From: Motacilla alba alba
Lineage: Eukaryota; Chordata; Aves; Passeriformes; Motacillidae
Assembly: GCF_015832195.1 (NCBI RefSeq)
Contig: NC_052033.1
Coordinates: 310,001 to 374,000, forward strand
Reading direction: 5' to 3'
DNA length: 64,000 bases
A program made the position numbers and the translations under genes. Each line of letters opens with the position of its first letter. Within the stretch, counting starts at the first letter, position 1. Below are positions 51,109-63,380 of the stretch, piece by piece. A model generated the notes under the pieces. It did no database searches, was not told where the DNA came from, and saw nothing but the letters and a program-made list of their open reading frames with translations.

Positions 51109-51963
51109 TCAGGGGTCCATTTCTGTTTGATCAAAGGAAAAGCTAGGAAGTGTCAACAAGTCTTTCTTTGGGGTAGGAGATGTTGGCATATTGTCTGGAA
51201 GCAGTGAATCTCCTATATCCACTGAATCCTTGGACTCACAGGATGGAGCACGCCTCCTCAAGCAAATGTCTGAACTGGCAGGTGAGATGCTGTGGGGTCC
51301 CCTAGGTACCAAACTCTGCCCATCAGGTGGATCTATAGATATACAGGGAGGGCTCAGTTTCTTCTTCTGCCGTGTACTTTGCAAGCATTCCATTTCACTG
51401 ACCACCTGACTTATAAAGCCAGAGGAGCTGGACGTGGAATGGTGCTGAGGGCTGTTTTCTATGGAACAAATCTCTATTGAATGTCTCCTTTGATCATCTA
51501 ACCAATAGGGTGGTTTTTTTAGCAGACCCTGGGTGTCTACACTGTGGTATTTCTTCAGGTCCTTCAGTATCACGTTGCCGGTATTGCCCACATTCCTCCT
51601 AGGTGAGAGAGGCTGACCCTCCAAACAGGCACTCAAGGCTGTGCAGGTCTCTGAAGTGAAAGGCTCTGAGGAGCTGTTTATTTCAGATATTTCTTGGTCC
51701 ATTGAATCTTCAGGGGTCTCCTGATATGAGTCTGCACAAGTACAGGATGCTGGTGCCTGCTTTGAAATATTATACTGATTGTGGGAATGCTGCTGTGTAT
51801 GGACGCTCGCCCGACTCCAGGCAGCCAACTCATTCACTTCTGAGGGCATCAGAGCCACTGGGGACTCCTCCTTGGGCACAGTGGGAACATTTGGGTCAGA
51901 GAGTTCACTCACCTCGGTGTGGAGATTCTCCTTGCTATCCAGAGAGTCGTTCCTTATAGCCAT
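51109..51963 (-). CDS. CACNA1G: CACNA1G terminal coding exon with stop codon
   Basis: 855 nt including TGA (51109-51111), 284 residues, phase 0 start after acceptor CTCATACAG. Begins [20 protein letters not shown]. Downstream motifs: [59 protein letters not shown] and the end [13 protein letters not shown]...MDP. The open frame continues upstream of the acceptor by chance to 52029, but exon phase and homology place the start at 51963. Rich in Ser, Pro and acidic residues; probably unstructured. Confidence 0.94.
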   Translation of the reverse strand: MAIRNDSLDSKENLHTEVSELSDPNVPTVPKEESPVALMPSEVNELAAWSRASVHTQQHSHNQYNISKQAPASCTCADSYQETPEDSMDQEISEINSSSEPFTSETCTALSACLEGQPLSPRRNVGNTGNVILKDLKKYHSVDTQGLLKKPPYWLDDQRRHSIEICSIENSPQHHSTSSSSGFISQVVSEMECLQSTRQKKKLSPPCISIDPPDGQSLVPRGPHSISPASSDICLRRRAPSCESKDSVDIGDSLLPDNMPTSPTPKKDLLTLPSFSFDQTEMDP

Positions 51964-54900
51964 CTGTATGAGAGTGCAGAGGGGTTGGGGAGGAGAGGAG
52001 TTGCCAGGTGAGAGAGACAGACCAAACAAAGTTTAGTACAGGCAAGGCACAGCATTTACAGGGCACTCAGCTCAGCTCTGCTGACATCCCTCAGCACAGG
52101 CCCATTGACTCCTATAACAACCTGTGTTGTGGGTTCTACCAATTCCCATTGTCAGGGATCTGTGGGTTTGTCCCTGTGTGACAGCCCTTCACTCTTCCTA
52201 AATGGTTGACCTTTAGCTTTCTCCTCTAAGGATGGAGGGCTGCAAAACCAGAATGCCCCCATCCAAACTTACTCATGTTCTTGTTATGCAAAGGATAAAG
52301 GTCTACAGCAAAGCCCTCGATAATTTCAGCAGCACAGGTGTGATCAGGAGAGAAAGATGAGCAAGTGAGCCTGTGTATTCCCTTCTCTAGTTCAGGTGAT
52401 GCTGAGGGCCTGGAATAGGATCCCCAGAGCCAGCAACACCAGAGCAACTCTGCTATGTGCCAGCATCAAGGCAACAGCCTGTCCCTGGCTTTGGTCCCTA
52501 GGCTGGAGCCACAACTGTGCACCATCTTATGGCAGGAGCTGGAAACATTGGAGTCCAAAGCTGGACAAATAATCATCCATATTAATTTGAATTCATTCTG
52601 ATGCTTAAGTTCAGGCTTCCTAAGGCACATTTTGCCTTGGCTGTCTGGAGCCTTACGCAGCATCAGTGCCTGCTGGCAGAGGGAACCTTGGGCATGTTTT
52701 GAAGGCTTTGCCTTTTCACTTGTCAAAAGGCCTTGTCAAAAGACTTTATAAATCAGCCACATTAACTGGCCCTTAAAGGCAGAGTAACCATTTGAGAAGA
52801 CTTTTAAATGATCTTAAAGATAAAAATCTTCACAGGGAAATTTGAAAGAAATACGTACACCTGGTCCTAGGTGTAAAAAAACTGTAAGGAGATGAAATTA
52901 TGAAATTCCTCATGCTAAAGAATACTTTTGTGACATATCACTCCAAAATGATCATACAATTTATATAAATACTGTCCCACAAGGATCATTTGAGCCAAAT
53001 GATCTCTATCCAGCAAAGCCCTCATCGGCTGCAGTGCGTCCATATGTGCACAGAGACACCATGGTCTATTGCAGCATCTGCACATTGCGTTCCCTTTGTC
53101 AATGGGGACAGCTCAGAGAATATTTAATATGGCAAGCAATGTCATCCAGTGCTGGTGAATCCTTTCTGGTTAAAATTTCACAGCATAATGCTGGCAACTA
53201 ATCAGTCAGGAGTGAAGTTATTCTGGTCTCCTCAGCACCAGTAATTTTAATGAGTATTTGGGAGAAAAAATCATGTTCATATCCTGAAAAGAGACACAGA
53301 CCACACGGAAGTTGAATACAGAAGCAAAAAGTAATTGTTGTCATTACTTTTGCTTGCACACCAACCTGTGTTGTGCACCACGACAGTATTAGTCACCATC
53401 AGTTTTCTTTCTCTATGATACAGGCATCTGTGGTTGTTGTTAGTAGTAACAGTACAAATGTTTTACTGGTTTTAGTGGTTTGAAAAATAAAAGGACCCTC
53501 TGCCATCTCAGAGGGGTGTACACCTGTAGCAGCCACAGCTTGGTGTGGGCTACACCTTTGATACAGAGTCCTGGGACTACAAAATCAATATAGGTTTAAT
53601 TTCAGGTAGAATTCCTCTGGAGAAAAGCCTTTGTGCCATGCACTGCCGAGGAGCACAATCCTCAGCGCGAATGTTTTCCCAAAGCATCCGATCCACTCAT
53701 CTTCCTCTGCAAGTGCATCGCTAATTGTCAAACATTCCGGAGTCTAAACTGGACGTTACTGTGGGGGCTGTGCTTGCTCTCCAGCACTCTGGAGGGAAAG
53801 GGAGGTTAAACACACAGGTTTTAATGCTCAGGGAAAGTGCAGGGACCAGGTATGTGATGAACAAGGTTTATCTATTATGGATTCAGGAGAGGAGAGGGCA
53901 TGAGGGGAAGGAAAAGGAAAAGGAAAAGGAAAAGGAAAAGGAAAAGGAAAAGGAAAAGGAAAAGGAAAAGGAAAAGGAAAAGGAAAAGGAAAAGGAAAAG
54001 GAAAAGGAAAAGGAAAAGGAAAAGGAAAAAAAAAAGCCAAATCAGAATTGCATGCAGTATATGTAAAGGTAAGAATAAATGGGTACTGAAAACCAAACTT
54101 CTTTGCCAGTTTGGGCTATTTGGTGTGCTAGTGAGATTCTAGTGGTAGCAATAAAAAGGAGCCAACTAGAGAGCACTTGAGCAAGCAGAAGTGCTGTGGC
54201 TGTGAAGGGAATTTTGCCTTTTAAAGGACCAAGTTTCCCAGTGTCTGGCCATCTAGATTGCAATTAACAGTAACAGCAATATCACCAGAACAACCTCACT
54301 GCTCCCATTAGCCAGCCTGGGAGCTCCTTGCTACTCAGGAGCCTGCCCAAGGCAACCTCTCATAAGTTTGCCCTGGACTGTATCTGCTCACTGCCACAAA
54401 ACTCTCTGCTCTCTAACCTACCACTCCATGAGCATGTTCGTGTCACTGCATGTGCAGGGAGAGGGAGGAAAGGAGGGCAATAAATTGACTTAAACATATG
54501 AAAAGCTCTACAAAAAGAAGCCATCAAAGATGTGAACAAAATTAGACTGGAGAAGATGGCTAACATGGTAATTCACTCTGGCTAGATGGCTTCAAAAGGA
54601 TGGGTCTGTTGTTCATTAGAAAGCAAGAGAGAGTGGTTATGAACTGGAATCATGACATCAATTAGTTTCTTCATTAGTGGTGATTGGGGTAGCTGGCCAA
54701 CCCCATGCAAATGAATACATGCAAGGAATTTCTTATGTCAATTTAGTATTACAGACTAATGTAATTGTTAACCTTGGTACTTCACATCCATTTTTAGAGC
54801 TTAATGAATCAACTAATTTGTCAATGTTGATTAAAAGATGAAAGAAATGGGAATATTTTTATATGGGAAAGAAATTGCTTTTGAAAAAATAGAACTGATC

Positions 54901-57900
54901 CCCTTTGTGTATGTAAAATCTGGCATGGAAATACTGAATAAAGCAGAGTTTTTGAATCAGATGTGCTTCTGGTCCTGGTCCAGCTGCACAATCATTGAAA
55001 TATGCTTTAAAATGTGAGAGTGAAGCACAAGTTTAAGTATTTTACTAAAAAAAGATAAGTCTAAACTTATGCTTCCAATCAACCAGACTGGAATCTTTGA
55101 TTAGATCCCTTAGATCTCTGATTGAATCAGGATTTAAATCAATGCCAGGCAAAAACCAGAGATAAAACTGGCTGCAAAATAAAACATGTTCTGCTGTGCA
55201 TAAAGTCAAACTTTTTAAAAGCTCACAGTTGATGAAAAAATATTTTAATTTTCAATTCTCACTGTAAAATCAGTATGAGTTTCATGATGGTTTTGCATGT
55301 GAGATAACCAATTTCCATGAAACACTTCTCTTTTGGAAAACCAGAGGAGTTAGAGGAGGGGTGGCCCGGGATGGAGCCTGCAATCCTTGTGTCCTTTCAA
55401 GCACCAAAAAAATCACAGCAGTTAAGAATGAGTTCCTCAACCCCAACGAGCCCCTGGGGAGCATTTGGCTGCATTTATGAAGAGGATTAAAAAATAAAGT
55501 GCTAACAATGTGGAGAACATTTAGGCATGTTGCCAAAGGACATGATACTCATCATGCATGTTCTTTAGAGACTCCTGGATGGCTTTCGGATCAAAAACCA
55601 CCAATCATTTTGTTATTTCTGTAGGAGAATTACAGTTCTCTGGAGATTTCTCTGTGAATCCCTCCTTGAACTTAAAGCATGGTTAACCAGGAAATGCATC
55701 AATAGAAAGGCCCAGCAGGTTTATGATCATAACTCTGCTTACCTGTCTGCGGAGCAGCCTTTCAGCAGAAGGGGAGTGTGCCTGCTGGGAGACCTGGGGC
55801 TTGCTCTCCCCCACCAAGTGGTCATGAGCTCTTACATGGTGGAAATGGTCCTTTGGGATTTGCAGGAGGGAGTTGGTGTCTGCCGGCTGTGACTGCACCG
55901 ATGCCTTTGAACCTTGCAATGGGGAGAAGAGGCAGAAATGGGACGTGTTCATCCAAGGGTTGTGTCCCAACCTCAGTGACCTCCCAGGGAAAACTGCTCT
56001 GCTGCACCTTAGATCAGACAGGCACAGCAAAACTACTGAGTTCAGCAACTGGCTCCCCAGAACTGGGGAAAAAACTCCCATCTACTAGTAAATTACTCCA
56101 GCATTGTCTATTATTTCATTTTCCTTGGCATTTCCCCCTGATACAACTGGGACTAGCTCCTGTTGAGAACAAAAGACAAGGAACTACAAGTTTATCTGAA
56201 CTGGCAATTCCTGCATCTCTGCTTTTGGGCCAATAACTACGCAGGCAGCCTCACTTCTGAGCACTGCAAACATCTGACTTCGAAAGGCTCTAGAAGGTGC
56301 CCCTATGCCTGAACTTGCATGGAGACCAACTGCTGGGCTCCCCCAACCAGCATGCACACACTGGAAATGAAGTGAAAGGGAACAGCACCTGGCAGCTCTC
56401 AAGGCTGGTTTTACAAAGCCTCTCAGAAGAAGGAAACACATACACTCCAGCCTCTTCCTGACCTTTCATGGTTGCTGGCTACTACTTCTAAAAGTTTTGA
56501 AACTCTGTGTGCTCCCCTCACACACAGGTTCAATGTTTTTCAAAACAATTAATTTAATCTGGACTGCATCCCAGGGAATCTCATTTGTCCTGGAATCTTT
56601 CCCAGAGCAACAGCCCCATTACCAAGGAGTATTCAAACAAATGCCTCCTGCAAGTGCCAGTGTTTCTGACAACAAAACTTTCTCAGCTTGAAATATTATG
56701 GCTTGGTTGTGATTTATTAGAGGCGCCTGGCACCTCTTACTGTCTTCACTGCACTCTATAATACTACAAACTGTAAACAGGTGGTGGTGACTTCCCCCAC
56801 CCTGAAAAGCAGTGACATTGTAGGTGGAAGAGGACAGTGATACATCAGAATTTGGGGACCTTACACACCTCCCTGCACTCTGGCCTGCTTAAGACGATTG
56901 GAATTTCACCAGCAGGAGAAAAACACAAAAGGTTTAATTGCTTGTTGTGGTTATAAGACATCAACTTTATCTCTCCAAATTATTTCTGCTATACCTCAGT
57001 GGAACAGTTGTTCCTGTGGATTTACAAGGATGCAATGCTTGTCCCAAGAAAGCCAGGGCTGTCAGATAGGGCTATTCAGGCTCTCCAAACTGAAAATGGG
57101 AAGTGAAATTTTGAAAAAGAAGGGACTCATAAATTACCCAGTCCCTTGCTGATGTAGTTTTTGTTCAAGACAGTGCAAATACATCCCAATTAAAGGTCAA
57201 CAATGAAGCACTGGAAATTCCCTCTGCAGCAAACATGATTCTTTCATGTGGTCAGGAATTTCTTTACTGTTACAGAGACCCATAAATTCTTGCTCAACTG
57301 AAGGTTAATGGGAGATTTGCTATTGCTTTCAATGGGATTTTAGCTGCACCATTAGCATTATGTGCAAACAGGTTCTTCAAAACACCACTCTTGACCTTGA
57401 AAATTGTATACTGTGGCAGAGATTTCTCACAACAACAGATTCATCTTCCTTCCTTGTGCCCACATATTTTTTTTTGCTTCTGTTCAACAGTAGCTATTCA
57501 TCCAAATTCTTATTACTATGCAAATTTCAACATCTTATTTCTAATCTGTTCAAATCTCCTACCATTCTGAACATTGCTGAAACTATGTTTTGCTTAGAGG
57601 CTTTCAAATGGCAATGCTTGTAAAAATTTCCCTGTCTTATTGGTGACAAATTTCTAAAACGATGGCATGTACAGACAAATTAAAGGTGGCTCCATTCACT
57701 TCCCAGCCCCAGGTAACCCCTGGCAGGCAGAAGAACTGGGGGCACAGGGACAAGCCCTGGGAGGCAACTGCATGCACAGGGACAGAGGTGCAGGCAGGGA
57801 AAGTCCTCTCTGTACATAAGAATATCTCTGAATTTAGCTCCAAGAGGTATATCCCAACCATGCACACTGGGAAGAGCAATTCCACACTCCTTCATTTTCC

Positions 57901-60900
57901 CATTCATCTCACATCAACATGTCTCTCAATTCAGCACATTTATGTTCATTTCACAAGCATTTAGAGACACCTTCTTCCCATCTTTCATAGATGTTCCCAG
58001 ACAGAGCTTCTGAACAGGTACTGCTGCAAAAAACAGACAGGAGGAAGTATTTCTCTACTGGGATTTCTCCTCTGGGGCCCGGTGGGACAGATGGAGCCCA
58101 GGCTGTACGGACTGTAACCTTAGGGAACCAGGCAGGAGACAATCAGTGTTGAGCCAGGCCACTGTCACATTTTCAAAAAATTATGAGGAAAGGAGTTATC
58201 TTAAACAGGGCTTTGTAAATTGTGGAGGGTCTTTGCAAATTGTGGAGGGTCTTTTCACAGCCATTCCACAGGTCTAAACACACAACTGGAAACCAGTGAC
58301 AATTTTCTCATTCCTGCTGAAGAGCTTGGGAAACCACAACTCTTGCTCTATTGGAAAATATTCTTGTCCCAGCTGAGGGAGGTGTACCTGACTGGGACTT
58401 GTGATGTGCCGGTTTCCTGTCACCCAGGGAGGGAGGGCAGGGGCTGGAGTAGGGTGGCTGGAACATATAGCTGTCATTTGGCAAGGAGTGGGTGCGTCCC
58501 ACTGAGGGCTTCCTCACACTCAGCAGGTCCTTGCTGGGGGACAGGGTCAGCGTGTCGTCCTTGGAGCGGAGATCAGCCTGAGGGGAAGAAAAATGTGAGG
58601 AAGGCAGGCATGGAAGGGTGGGAAAGAGAAGAAGTACCCAGAAACGCGAGCGACAGCCATTGCAACCAGGATGGCATGATGGGCATGCACAGGGTGCACG
58701 AATGGATCTATTAGGGAGCCATCCCTCTTTGTCAGGGTTGTCAATAAACTCTCACACAATGGACCACAGAAACACGAAGCCACAACGTAGGAATAAACCA
58801 TGACTATTTCAGAGATATGCAAAGAAGGCATCATGCCTCAAGGTCAGCAAAGGTCACATGCTTGGCAGAACTTTGACCCTCTCTAGGTGCCCTCATTAGC
58901 AAGGCAGGCTTTTGCAAAGGTGAGTAGTTTCCTCTTTTAATAATAAAAGAAAGAAAAGCAAATAAAAGAACCCCAACCCAAATGCAAAAACTAGCTTACA
59001 AAAAATATTTTCTGTTCTGACTCACAGCACAATTTTATTGGATTTTCTTCTCACATAATGAATAACCAAACCCATTTTATTGAAAAGGATATCTAAACCT
59101 ACTGCTTCAGGGTGAAAGCCATTCTCTAATTAGAAGGGATCTAATGCAAGCAAGAGTTATTGTATATATGTTGACTGTGGAATTTTTACAGCCAAAGAGA
59201 CTCTTGGAATGGGCAGCCCCAGAGGCAATATTGAGTGGATTCAGGTCTGATTTCATAAGAAAATATCTTCCAGAAATGTTCTTGGGTGTTATTGTCTTGA
59301 AGAGTATTAGCAAAAATGGAAGCAAAGTCATCTTCCCAGTGTATTTCCAATGAAACAATTATTTAATTGTTAAAATGTCTCAAGTGAAAAACACAATAAT
59401 AAGTTTGTGCCACTGTAGTCTAGTACAGTATTTGGCTGATCATTTTTTGATAACTTTAGATCTTATTTTCTGAAAAATTTTCCCTTCATGCAGTGCATTA
59501 CAGGTTTTCTGTAATCAACAGAGATTTTTTTGATCCCAATTTTATCCTTCAGTCATAAAACCAAAATTTAACTACGGCATTCATTTGCACAAGAAACAGG
59601 ATGAGATTAAAAGGAATTTACAAAAAGAAAAAAAAAAGAAAGAAAAAAAAAAAAAGAAAAGACGGGGAAGAGAAAAAAGAAAAGGAGATCAGTGTTGCCA
59701 GTTTAATGAACAAAACAGGTCTGCACTACCATGCAGCATTTGTTTCAGTCCTTGGGAAACTGCTGATTTGGATAGAGCTTGGACACAGACTAGATAAAGG
59801 AGACTGCAATCTCCTGATACAGCTTGTGGAAGGAGAGCAAAATATGTGCTGGTAAAGCTGAGAGTTGGGATTTTGGAATCTCTCTGTCCCTCCCTGCCTT
59901 CCCCTTCTACCCACTTCATGCTGTTTTGCTGTCATAGTACTGAGCTTAAGGCAGAGAAGGTGGCCTGAAACCTGAGATCTCTGACTCATTTGAATCTGAA
60001 CATGAGTACTTGGATTTGAGACCTCATCCAAATCCAAACTGCAGTGAACCTTTAGGTTCATTCACTGGATCCAGTATGGGTTATTTCCACTTTTGGATCA
60101 TCTTGGGGGAAATCTCATGAGTGAAATTCATGAAAACCATTGAAAATGGCTGCAAATTGATCTTCCTAGGTCAGGCTACAGTGCAGTGGGAGCACATGAC
60201 TTTTTGGCTCAGTGGTACTTTTGAAAAACATGTTGTTTTGCCTTGACTGAAAATCAAATCCAAGTTTTCCTTGAACCAAAAAAAAACCCCAAAACCCCAA
60301 ACATACAAACAACCCCCAAAACAATACAAAACCAAAAACCAAACCAACTAACCAACCAAACAAAAAACCCCAATCTAAATATTTTATAACTAAAGCCACA
60401 TCTAAATGAAGTGTAAAAATATGCATTTAGAAGAGATTTAAAGGAAAGCTTGCAGTTTTTCAAGGGTTTGGGCAACTGTTGCAACCAAAAACTTTTTGGT
60501 ATTGATAAAAATTAACAAAACTCTTTGTTCAACACAGTTTTGCTTTTTTTTGGAGAGAGGAGAAAAAACATCTTTCCTGGCTGTACCTTTGAGACTTTGC
60601 AGTGCTGTCAAACAAGGTTGTCTAATCTGATTCATAACTAGGAGAGTTTATTCTCTGTCCAACTCTCCATACTAATTTTGAAAGAAAAAGTCTCATATAA
60701 GAAGTAAAATGGAGTTTACAAAATCTTTTGCACAGGATGCCATGAAGCATGATGGGAAATATTGTCACGGTTTAAGAGATTTTTCTCAAATTAGTGCTAA
60801 TTAGGATGACAGTCAACTAATATGGCAGAAAATTTATGAACAACACAAACATCCAAAGGTAGGTACATGAACAACAACAAAGAAAACAAGAATGATCTAA

Positions 60901-61755
60901 AATTTTGGGAAAGGAGTTATGTCTATTGTACAGCAGAAAAAAAGCACTTGACTGCTACACAGCTAAAAATGTCTAATGTTTCAAAGAGGAGATGGTGAAG
61001 GCAGGGTTCAAAATACTGGTTACGTCAGTCAAAAAAACACTGCATAGTCAATTTTTAAGTTTTTTTTCAGCATAGTGACTGCTAGAAAGAATTTGCAAAA
61101 CAAGTATCATCTCGGAGGGATCTCTATTTGATATTTGTAAAAGAAACAGTCTGGCACCAATCATGCAAAAAGCCTTGTGGTGCCTGTGTTCATAATGACA
61201 AAAATTCACTCCAAATCAAAGTGTTGGGGCTGACCCTTCAGCAGAGGACATGGGTCATTAGCTCAGAGATGTCTCTTCACGTAGCATCACTGATTTGTTC
61301 CAGATGGGAAGGAATTTCAACCTTGATGCTTTCCAAAGACTCTCTTTTTTTACTACTTATTTTACTTGTAGAAAACACATTGTTTATACATAAGACACCA
61401 AAAAAAAAAAATGAAATAACCACTCGTTCCTTGCAAGAAACCAAGATTGTGGACAAGAGTGACAAAATCCAGGACCTAATGGCATTAAGGACAACATCCT
61501 GTTCAGGGAAGAGGTTGGTGCTATTTGGGAAGGGGCTGGAACTGGAAATGCCATTAGGCAGGTGCAGAGAGATGGGAGCAGTATTTCGAACCCTGTAAAC
61601 ATCAGACTACACAGTGACCAGTGTATGTACATTGCTTTCCAGAGCATTAAGTAAGTGTGTGTTAATGTCATCAGGAAAAGAGTCATCCGTCAGAGCTAAG
61701 GACCAGGACTTTTCAGAGAGAATATCTGACGTCAGAGATAGAGCCTCCATCTCAG
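51109..61755 (-). CDS. CACNA1G: CACNA1G (Cav3.1 T-type calcium channel), last four coding exons, C-terminal tail
   Basis: Spliced minus-strand gene, partial. The channel's pore domains lie off the right edge; this part is the cytoplasmic tail after domain IV. Exons: 61631-61755, 58388-58577, 55743-55912, 51109-51963. Phases match throughout and the join ends at TGA. Recognisable from memory of human CACNA1[50 protein letters not shown] then R.DSLD, DLKK.HSV, DEQRRHSI-like [31 protein letters not shown] and a terminal PKKDLL...DP. CACNA1H shares several of these motifs, but the ending matches CACNA1G and the neighbour is ABCC3 as in human. The tail is Ser/Pro-rich, probably disordered and a phosphorylation and modulation region. 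Confidence 0.93.
51964..55742 (-). other. CACNA1G: CACNA1G intron
   Basis: 3.8 kb. It contains the perfect GGAAAA repeat (53910-54029) and a weakly exon-like stretch near 52273-52391 that I do not accept as coding. The rest holds nothing recognised. Confidence 0.8.
53910..54029 (+). repeat. Perfect hexanucleotide repeat (GGAAAA)20, then poly(A)
   Basis: Twenty unbroken copies of GGAAAA, merging into A10 up to 54035. Both-strand reading frames through it (Lys/Glu, Lys/Arg, Phe/Pro, Phe/Leu repeats) are artefacts. The absence of any interruption suggests a young, length-variable microsatellite. Confidence 0.97.
55743..55912 (-). CDS. CACNA1G: CACNA1G tail exon (second from last)
   Basis: 170 nt, phase 1 to 0. 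Split codon G|GT gives glycine, then [20 protein letters not shown] and [15 protein letters not shown], ending [12 protein letters not shown]. The QSQPADT..LQIPKD and LLRRQ motifs match human CACNA1G. It is histidine-rich. Donor GTAAGC, acceptor TTGCAAG. Confidence 0.92.
55913..58387 (-). other. CACNA1G: CACNA1G intron
   Basis: 2.5 kb with no recognised element other than a 20-bp tandem pair at 58211-58250, one mismatch between copies. Confidence 0.75.
58211..58250 (+). repeat. 20-bp tandem duplication
   Basis: CTTTGTAAATTGTGGAGGGT followed directly by CTTTGCAAATTGTGGAGGGT, one difference. A small local duplication in a CACNA1G intron. Confidence 0.95.
58388..58577 (-). CDS. CACNA1G: CACNA1G tail exon (third from last)
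   Basis: 190 nt, phase 0 to 1. Encodes [39 protein letters not shown] and a proline-rich end with HHKSQS. '[13 protein letters not shown]' and '[11 protein letters not shown]' are T-type tail motifs. Acceptor CCCCTCAG, donor GTACAC. Skipping it alone would break the frame. Confidence 0.9.
59614..59690 (+). repeat. A-rich low-complexity tract
   Basis: Runs of A interrupted by single G (AAAAAGAAAGAAAAAAAA type). The Lys-rich reading frames here are artefacts. Confidence 0.85.
60276..60372 (+). repeat. A/C-rich low-complexity tract
   Basis: CCAAAACCCCAAAC-type units with CCAACTAACCAACCAAAC. Strand-asymmetric simple sequence without G, similar in composition to 28358-28412 and 50680-50730. Confidence 0.85.
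61631..61755 (-). CDS. CACNA1G: CACNA1G tail exon (fourth from last)
   Basis: 125 nt, phase 1 to 0. Encodes [19 protein letters not shown] then [16 protein letters not shown] and NALESN, closely matching the human segment. Acceptor CCCTCTAG is clear. The donor AAT|GTACAT is weak, and an alternative GTCACT donor 12 bases downstream (exon end 61619) also keeps frame, so the 3' boundary is less certain. Confidence 0.85.
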
Positions 61756-63327
61756 CTAGAGGGATCTAAAGGGAGAAATGATTAAACATAAGAAACCAGG
61801 ACACAAATCTTTTGGAAAAGAAAATTTAAAAAAGAAAAAAAAAGTATCATAATTAAATACTTCTAGACACTAAAGCAATATCCCTGCAGTGGGAGAAGCT
61901 ACATCATACACATTGTTACCAGGGACAGAACATTAAAGAAATTAAATATAATGAAAATATTAAAAAAAGAGTAAGACATCCATACTTTAGTGCTTACCAA
62001 GGATCCGGGAGGGGGTTTAAAACCATACACTAATGCTAGCATTGTATTTTGCTGTTCTGTTTACATGAAGGAGCAAAAGTAACACTGTTCTCATAACAGA
62101 GAGATTAATCGTCTTGGCTGTGATCAAATACAAGAGGTTTCAAGATCTGATTTCTCTGAAGTTGTTCCCCCCAATAACCATCCTGGTTTCTAAGATAAAC
62201 TTGTTGAGTCTCCAAAGATTCCCCAACAACAAACCATATTTTCAGGTGGGGTGTGGAGTGTGCCTTTCCCTGTACCCCAGGGAGGCTGCAGGGACCACTC
62301 CCCTCCCCCTTGCCCCCCCTTCCCCAAGAGGCAGGTGGGACCATAATTCACTTCCTCACAGATAAAAGGGCACAGGGAGAAACTTAAAACTTTATTTTGG
62401 TCAGCAAACACCTTCCTGATGCTTTCATCTCATTTTGGCTGGCTACAGAGCCTCCAGTGAGACCAATAACTGGCCTACTAAAATAGCCAACTGCATTTTC
62501 CAGCTCCCAAATGCCCCTCAGGCCTGGCCCCAGCTGTCTCCTCTAGCATTGAGAAATCCTGACTTGGGAATTGCCTCTACACAGCCGCGCTCCTGTTTTC
62601 ATGCATCTTGCGCAAATGGATCCCCACTGAAGACATTCAAAAAATCTTTGAATATCCTTATCAAATCATTGATGAAGCTCACTCCCTAGACACAGAGGTC
62701 TTTTTAAAGGAAATGTAAAAATATCACTGCAGATTTTGGAGGAAAAAGGGGGAAAAGAGGACAGAGGCATCTCCCCCAGAGCAGCAGCTCTGCTGCCAGA
62801 CACTGTAAGAGGGGGTGTCTGCCCTGCAGCAGGCTCAATTCTCCCCAGATCCCCTCCCTGGATACAGTTCTTGTGACACCAGGAATGGCATTCCAGGTAA
62901 CGTCCAAACACAGCTCACACTCGCAGGGGCTGCCTGCTCTAGGCAAGTCCCAGGTGCTTCCTTTTCATTTCACACTGTGCATTTTTTGCCATCCTCTGTG
63001 CTTGAAAAGTCTTTCAGAAGCAATAAATCTTCAAAGAGAAAAGAGAGAGGCCCAGATCTCTTGCATTGAAGTTGTCGAAGGACTGGGTTTTCTCACTCTT
63101 AGAAATGGCAGGTGCAGGATGGAACAAACCCAGTGATGAGAGAGCCTGGAGAGGCTCAAAATTCAGCTGAGATAAGTAAGAGGGTCAGACTCCTCTTATC
63201 TAACCTTGGCTTTGATATCTCTTCTAGCACACCTATCTGCTGGCAATGGATAAGAGAGATGATTTGGAGCCCCTGATTTAAAATGAAGCTCCCTAAAAGG
63301 CATCCTTGTGAAGGCTGCCAGCCTTCA

Positions 63328-63380
63328 CAGGAATCCCTAAGAGGGACAGGAATCACAGGACAGGAATCCCTAAGAGGGAC
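63328..63380 (+). repeat. Short direct duplication, 33-bp period
   Basis: CAGGAATCCCTAAGAGGGAC occurs at 63328-63347 and again at 63361-63380, with a related CAGGAATC block between. Confidence 0.95.

Larger units (their letters stand above)
58578..61630 (-). other. CACNA1G: CACNA1G intron
   Basis: 3.05 kb. A-rich (59614-59690) and A/C-rich (60276-60372) low-complexity tracts lie inside; no gene or transposon recognised. Confidence 0.75.

Noticed and set aside
52273..52391. Exon-like stretch on the minus strand with a consensus GTAAGT donor and the peptide [17 protein letters not shown]
   Set aside because: The possible acceptors have poor pyrimidine tracts, inclusion would shift the frame of the terminal CACNA1G exon to an early stop, and I do not recognise the peptide. 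It could be a rare cassette exon; junction reads would decide.
53725..54142. Lys/Glu- and Lys/Arg-repeat open frames
   Set aside because: They are translations of the GGAAAA microsatellite inside an intron.
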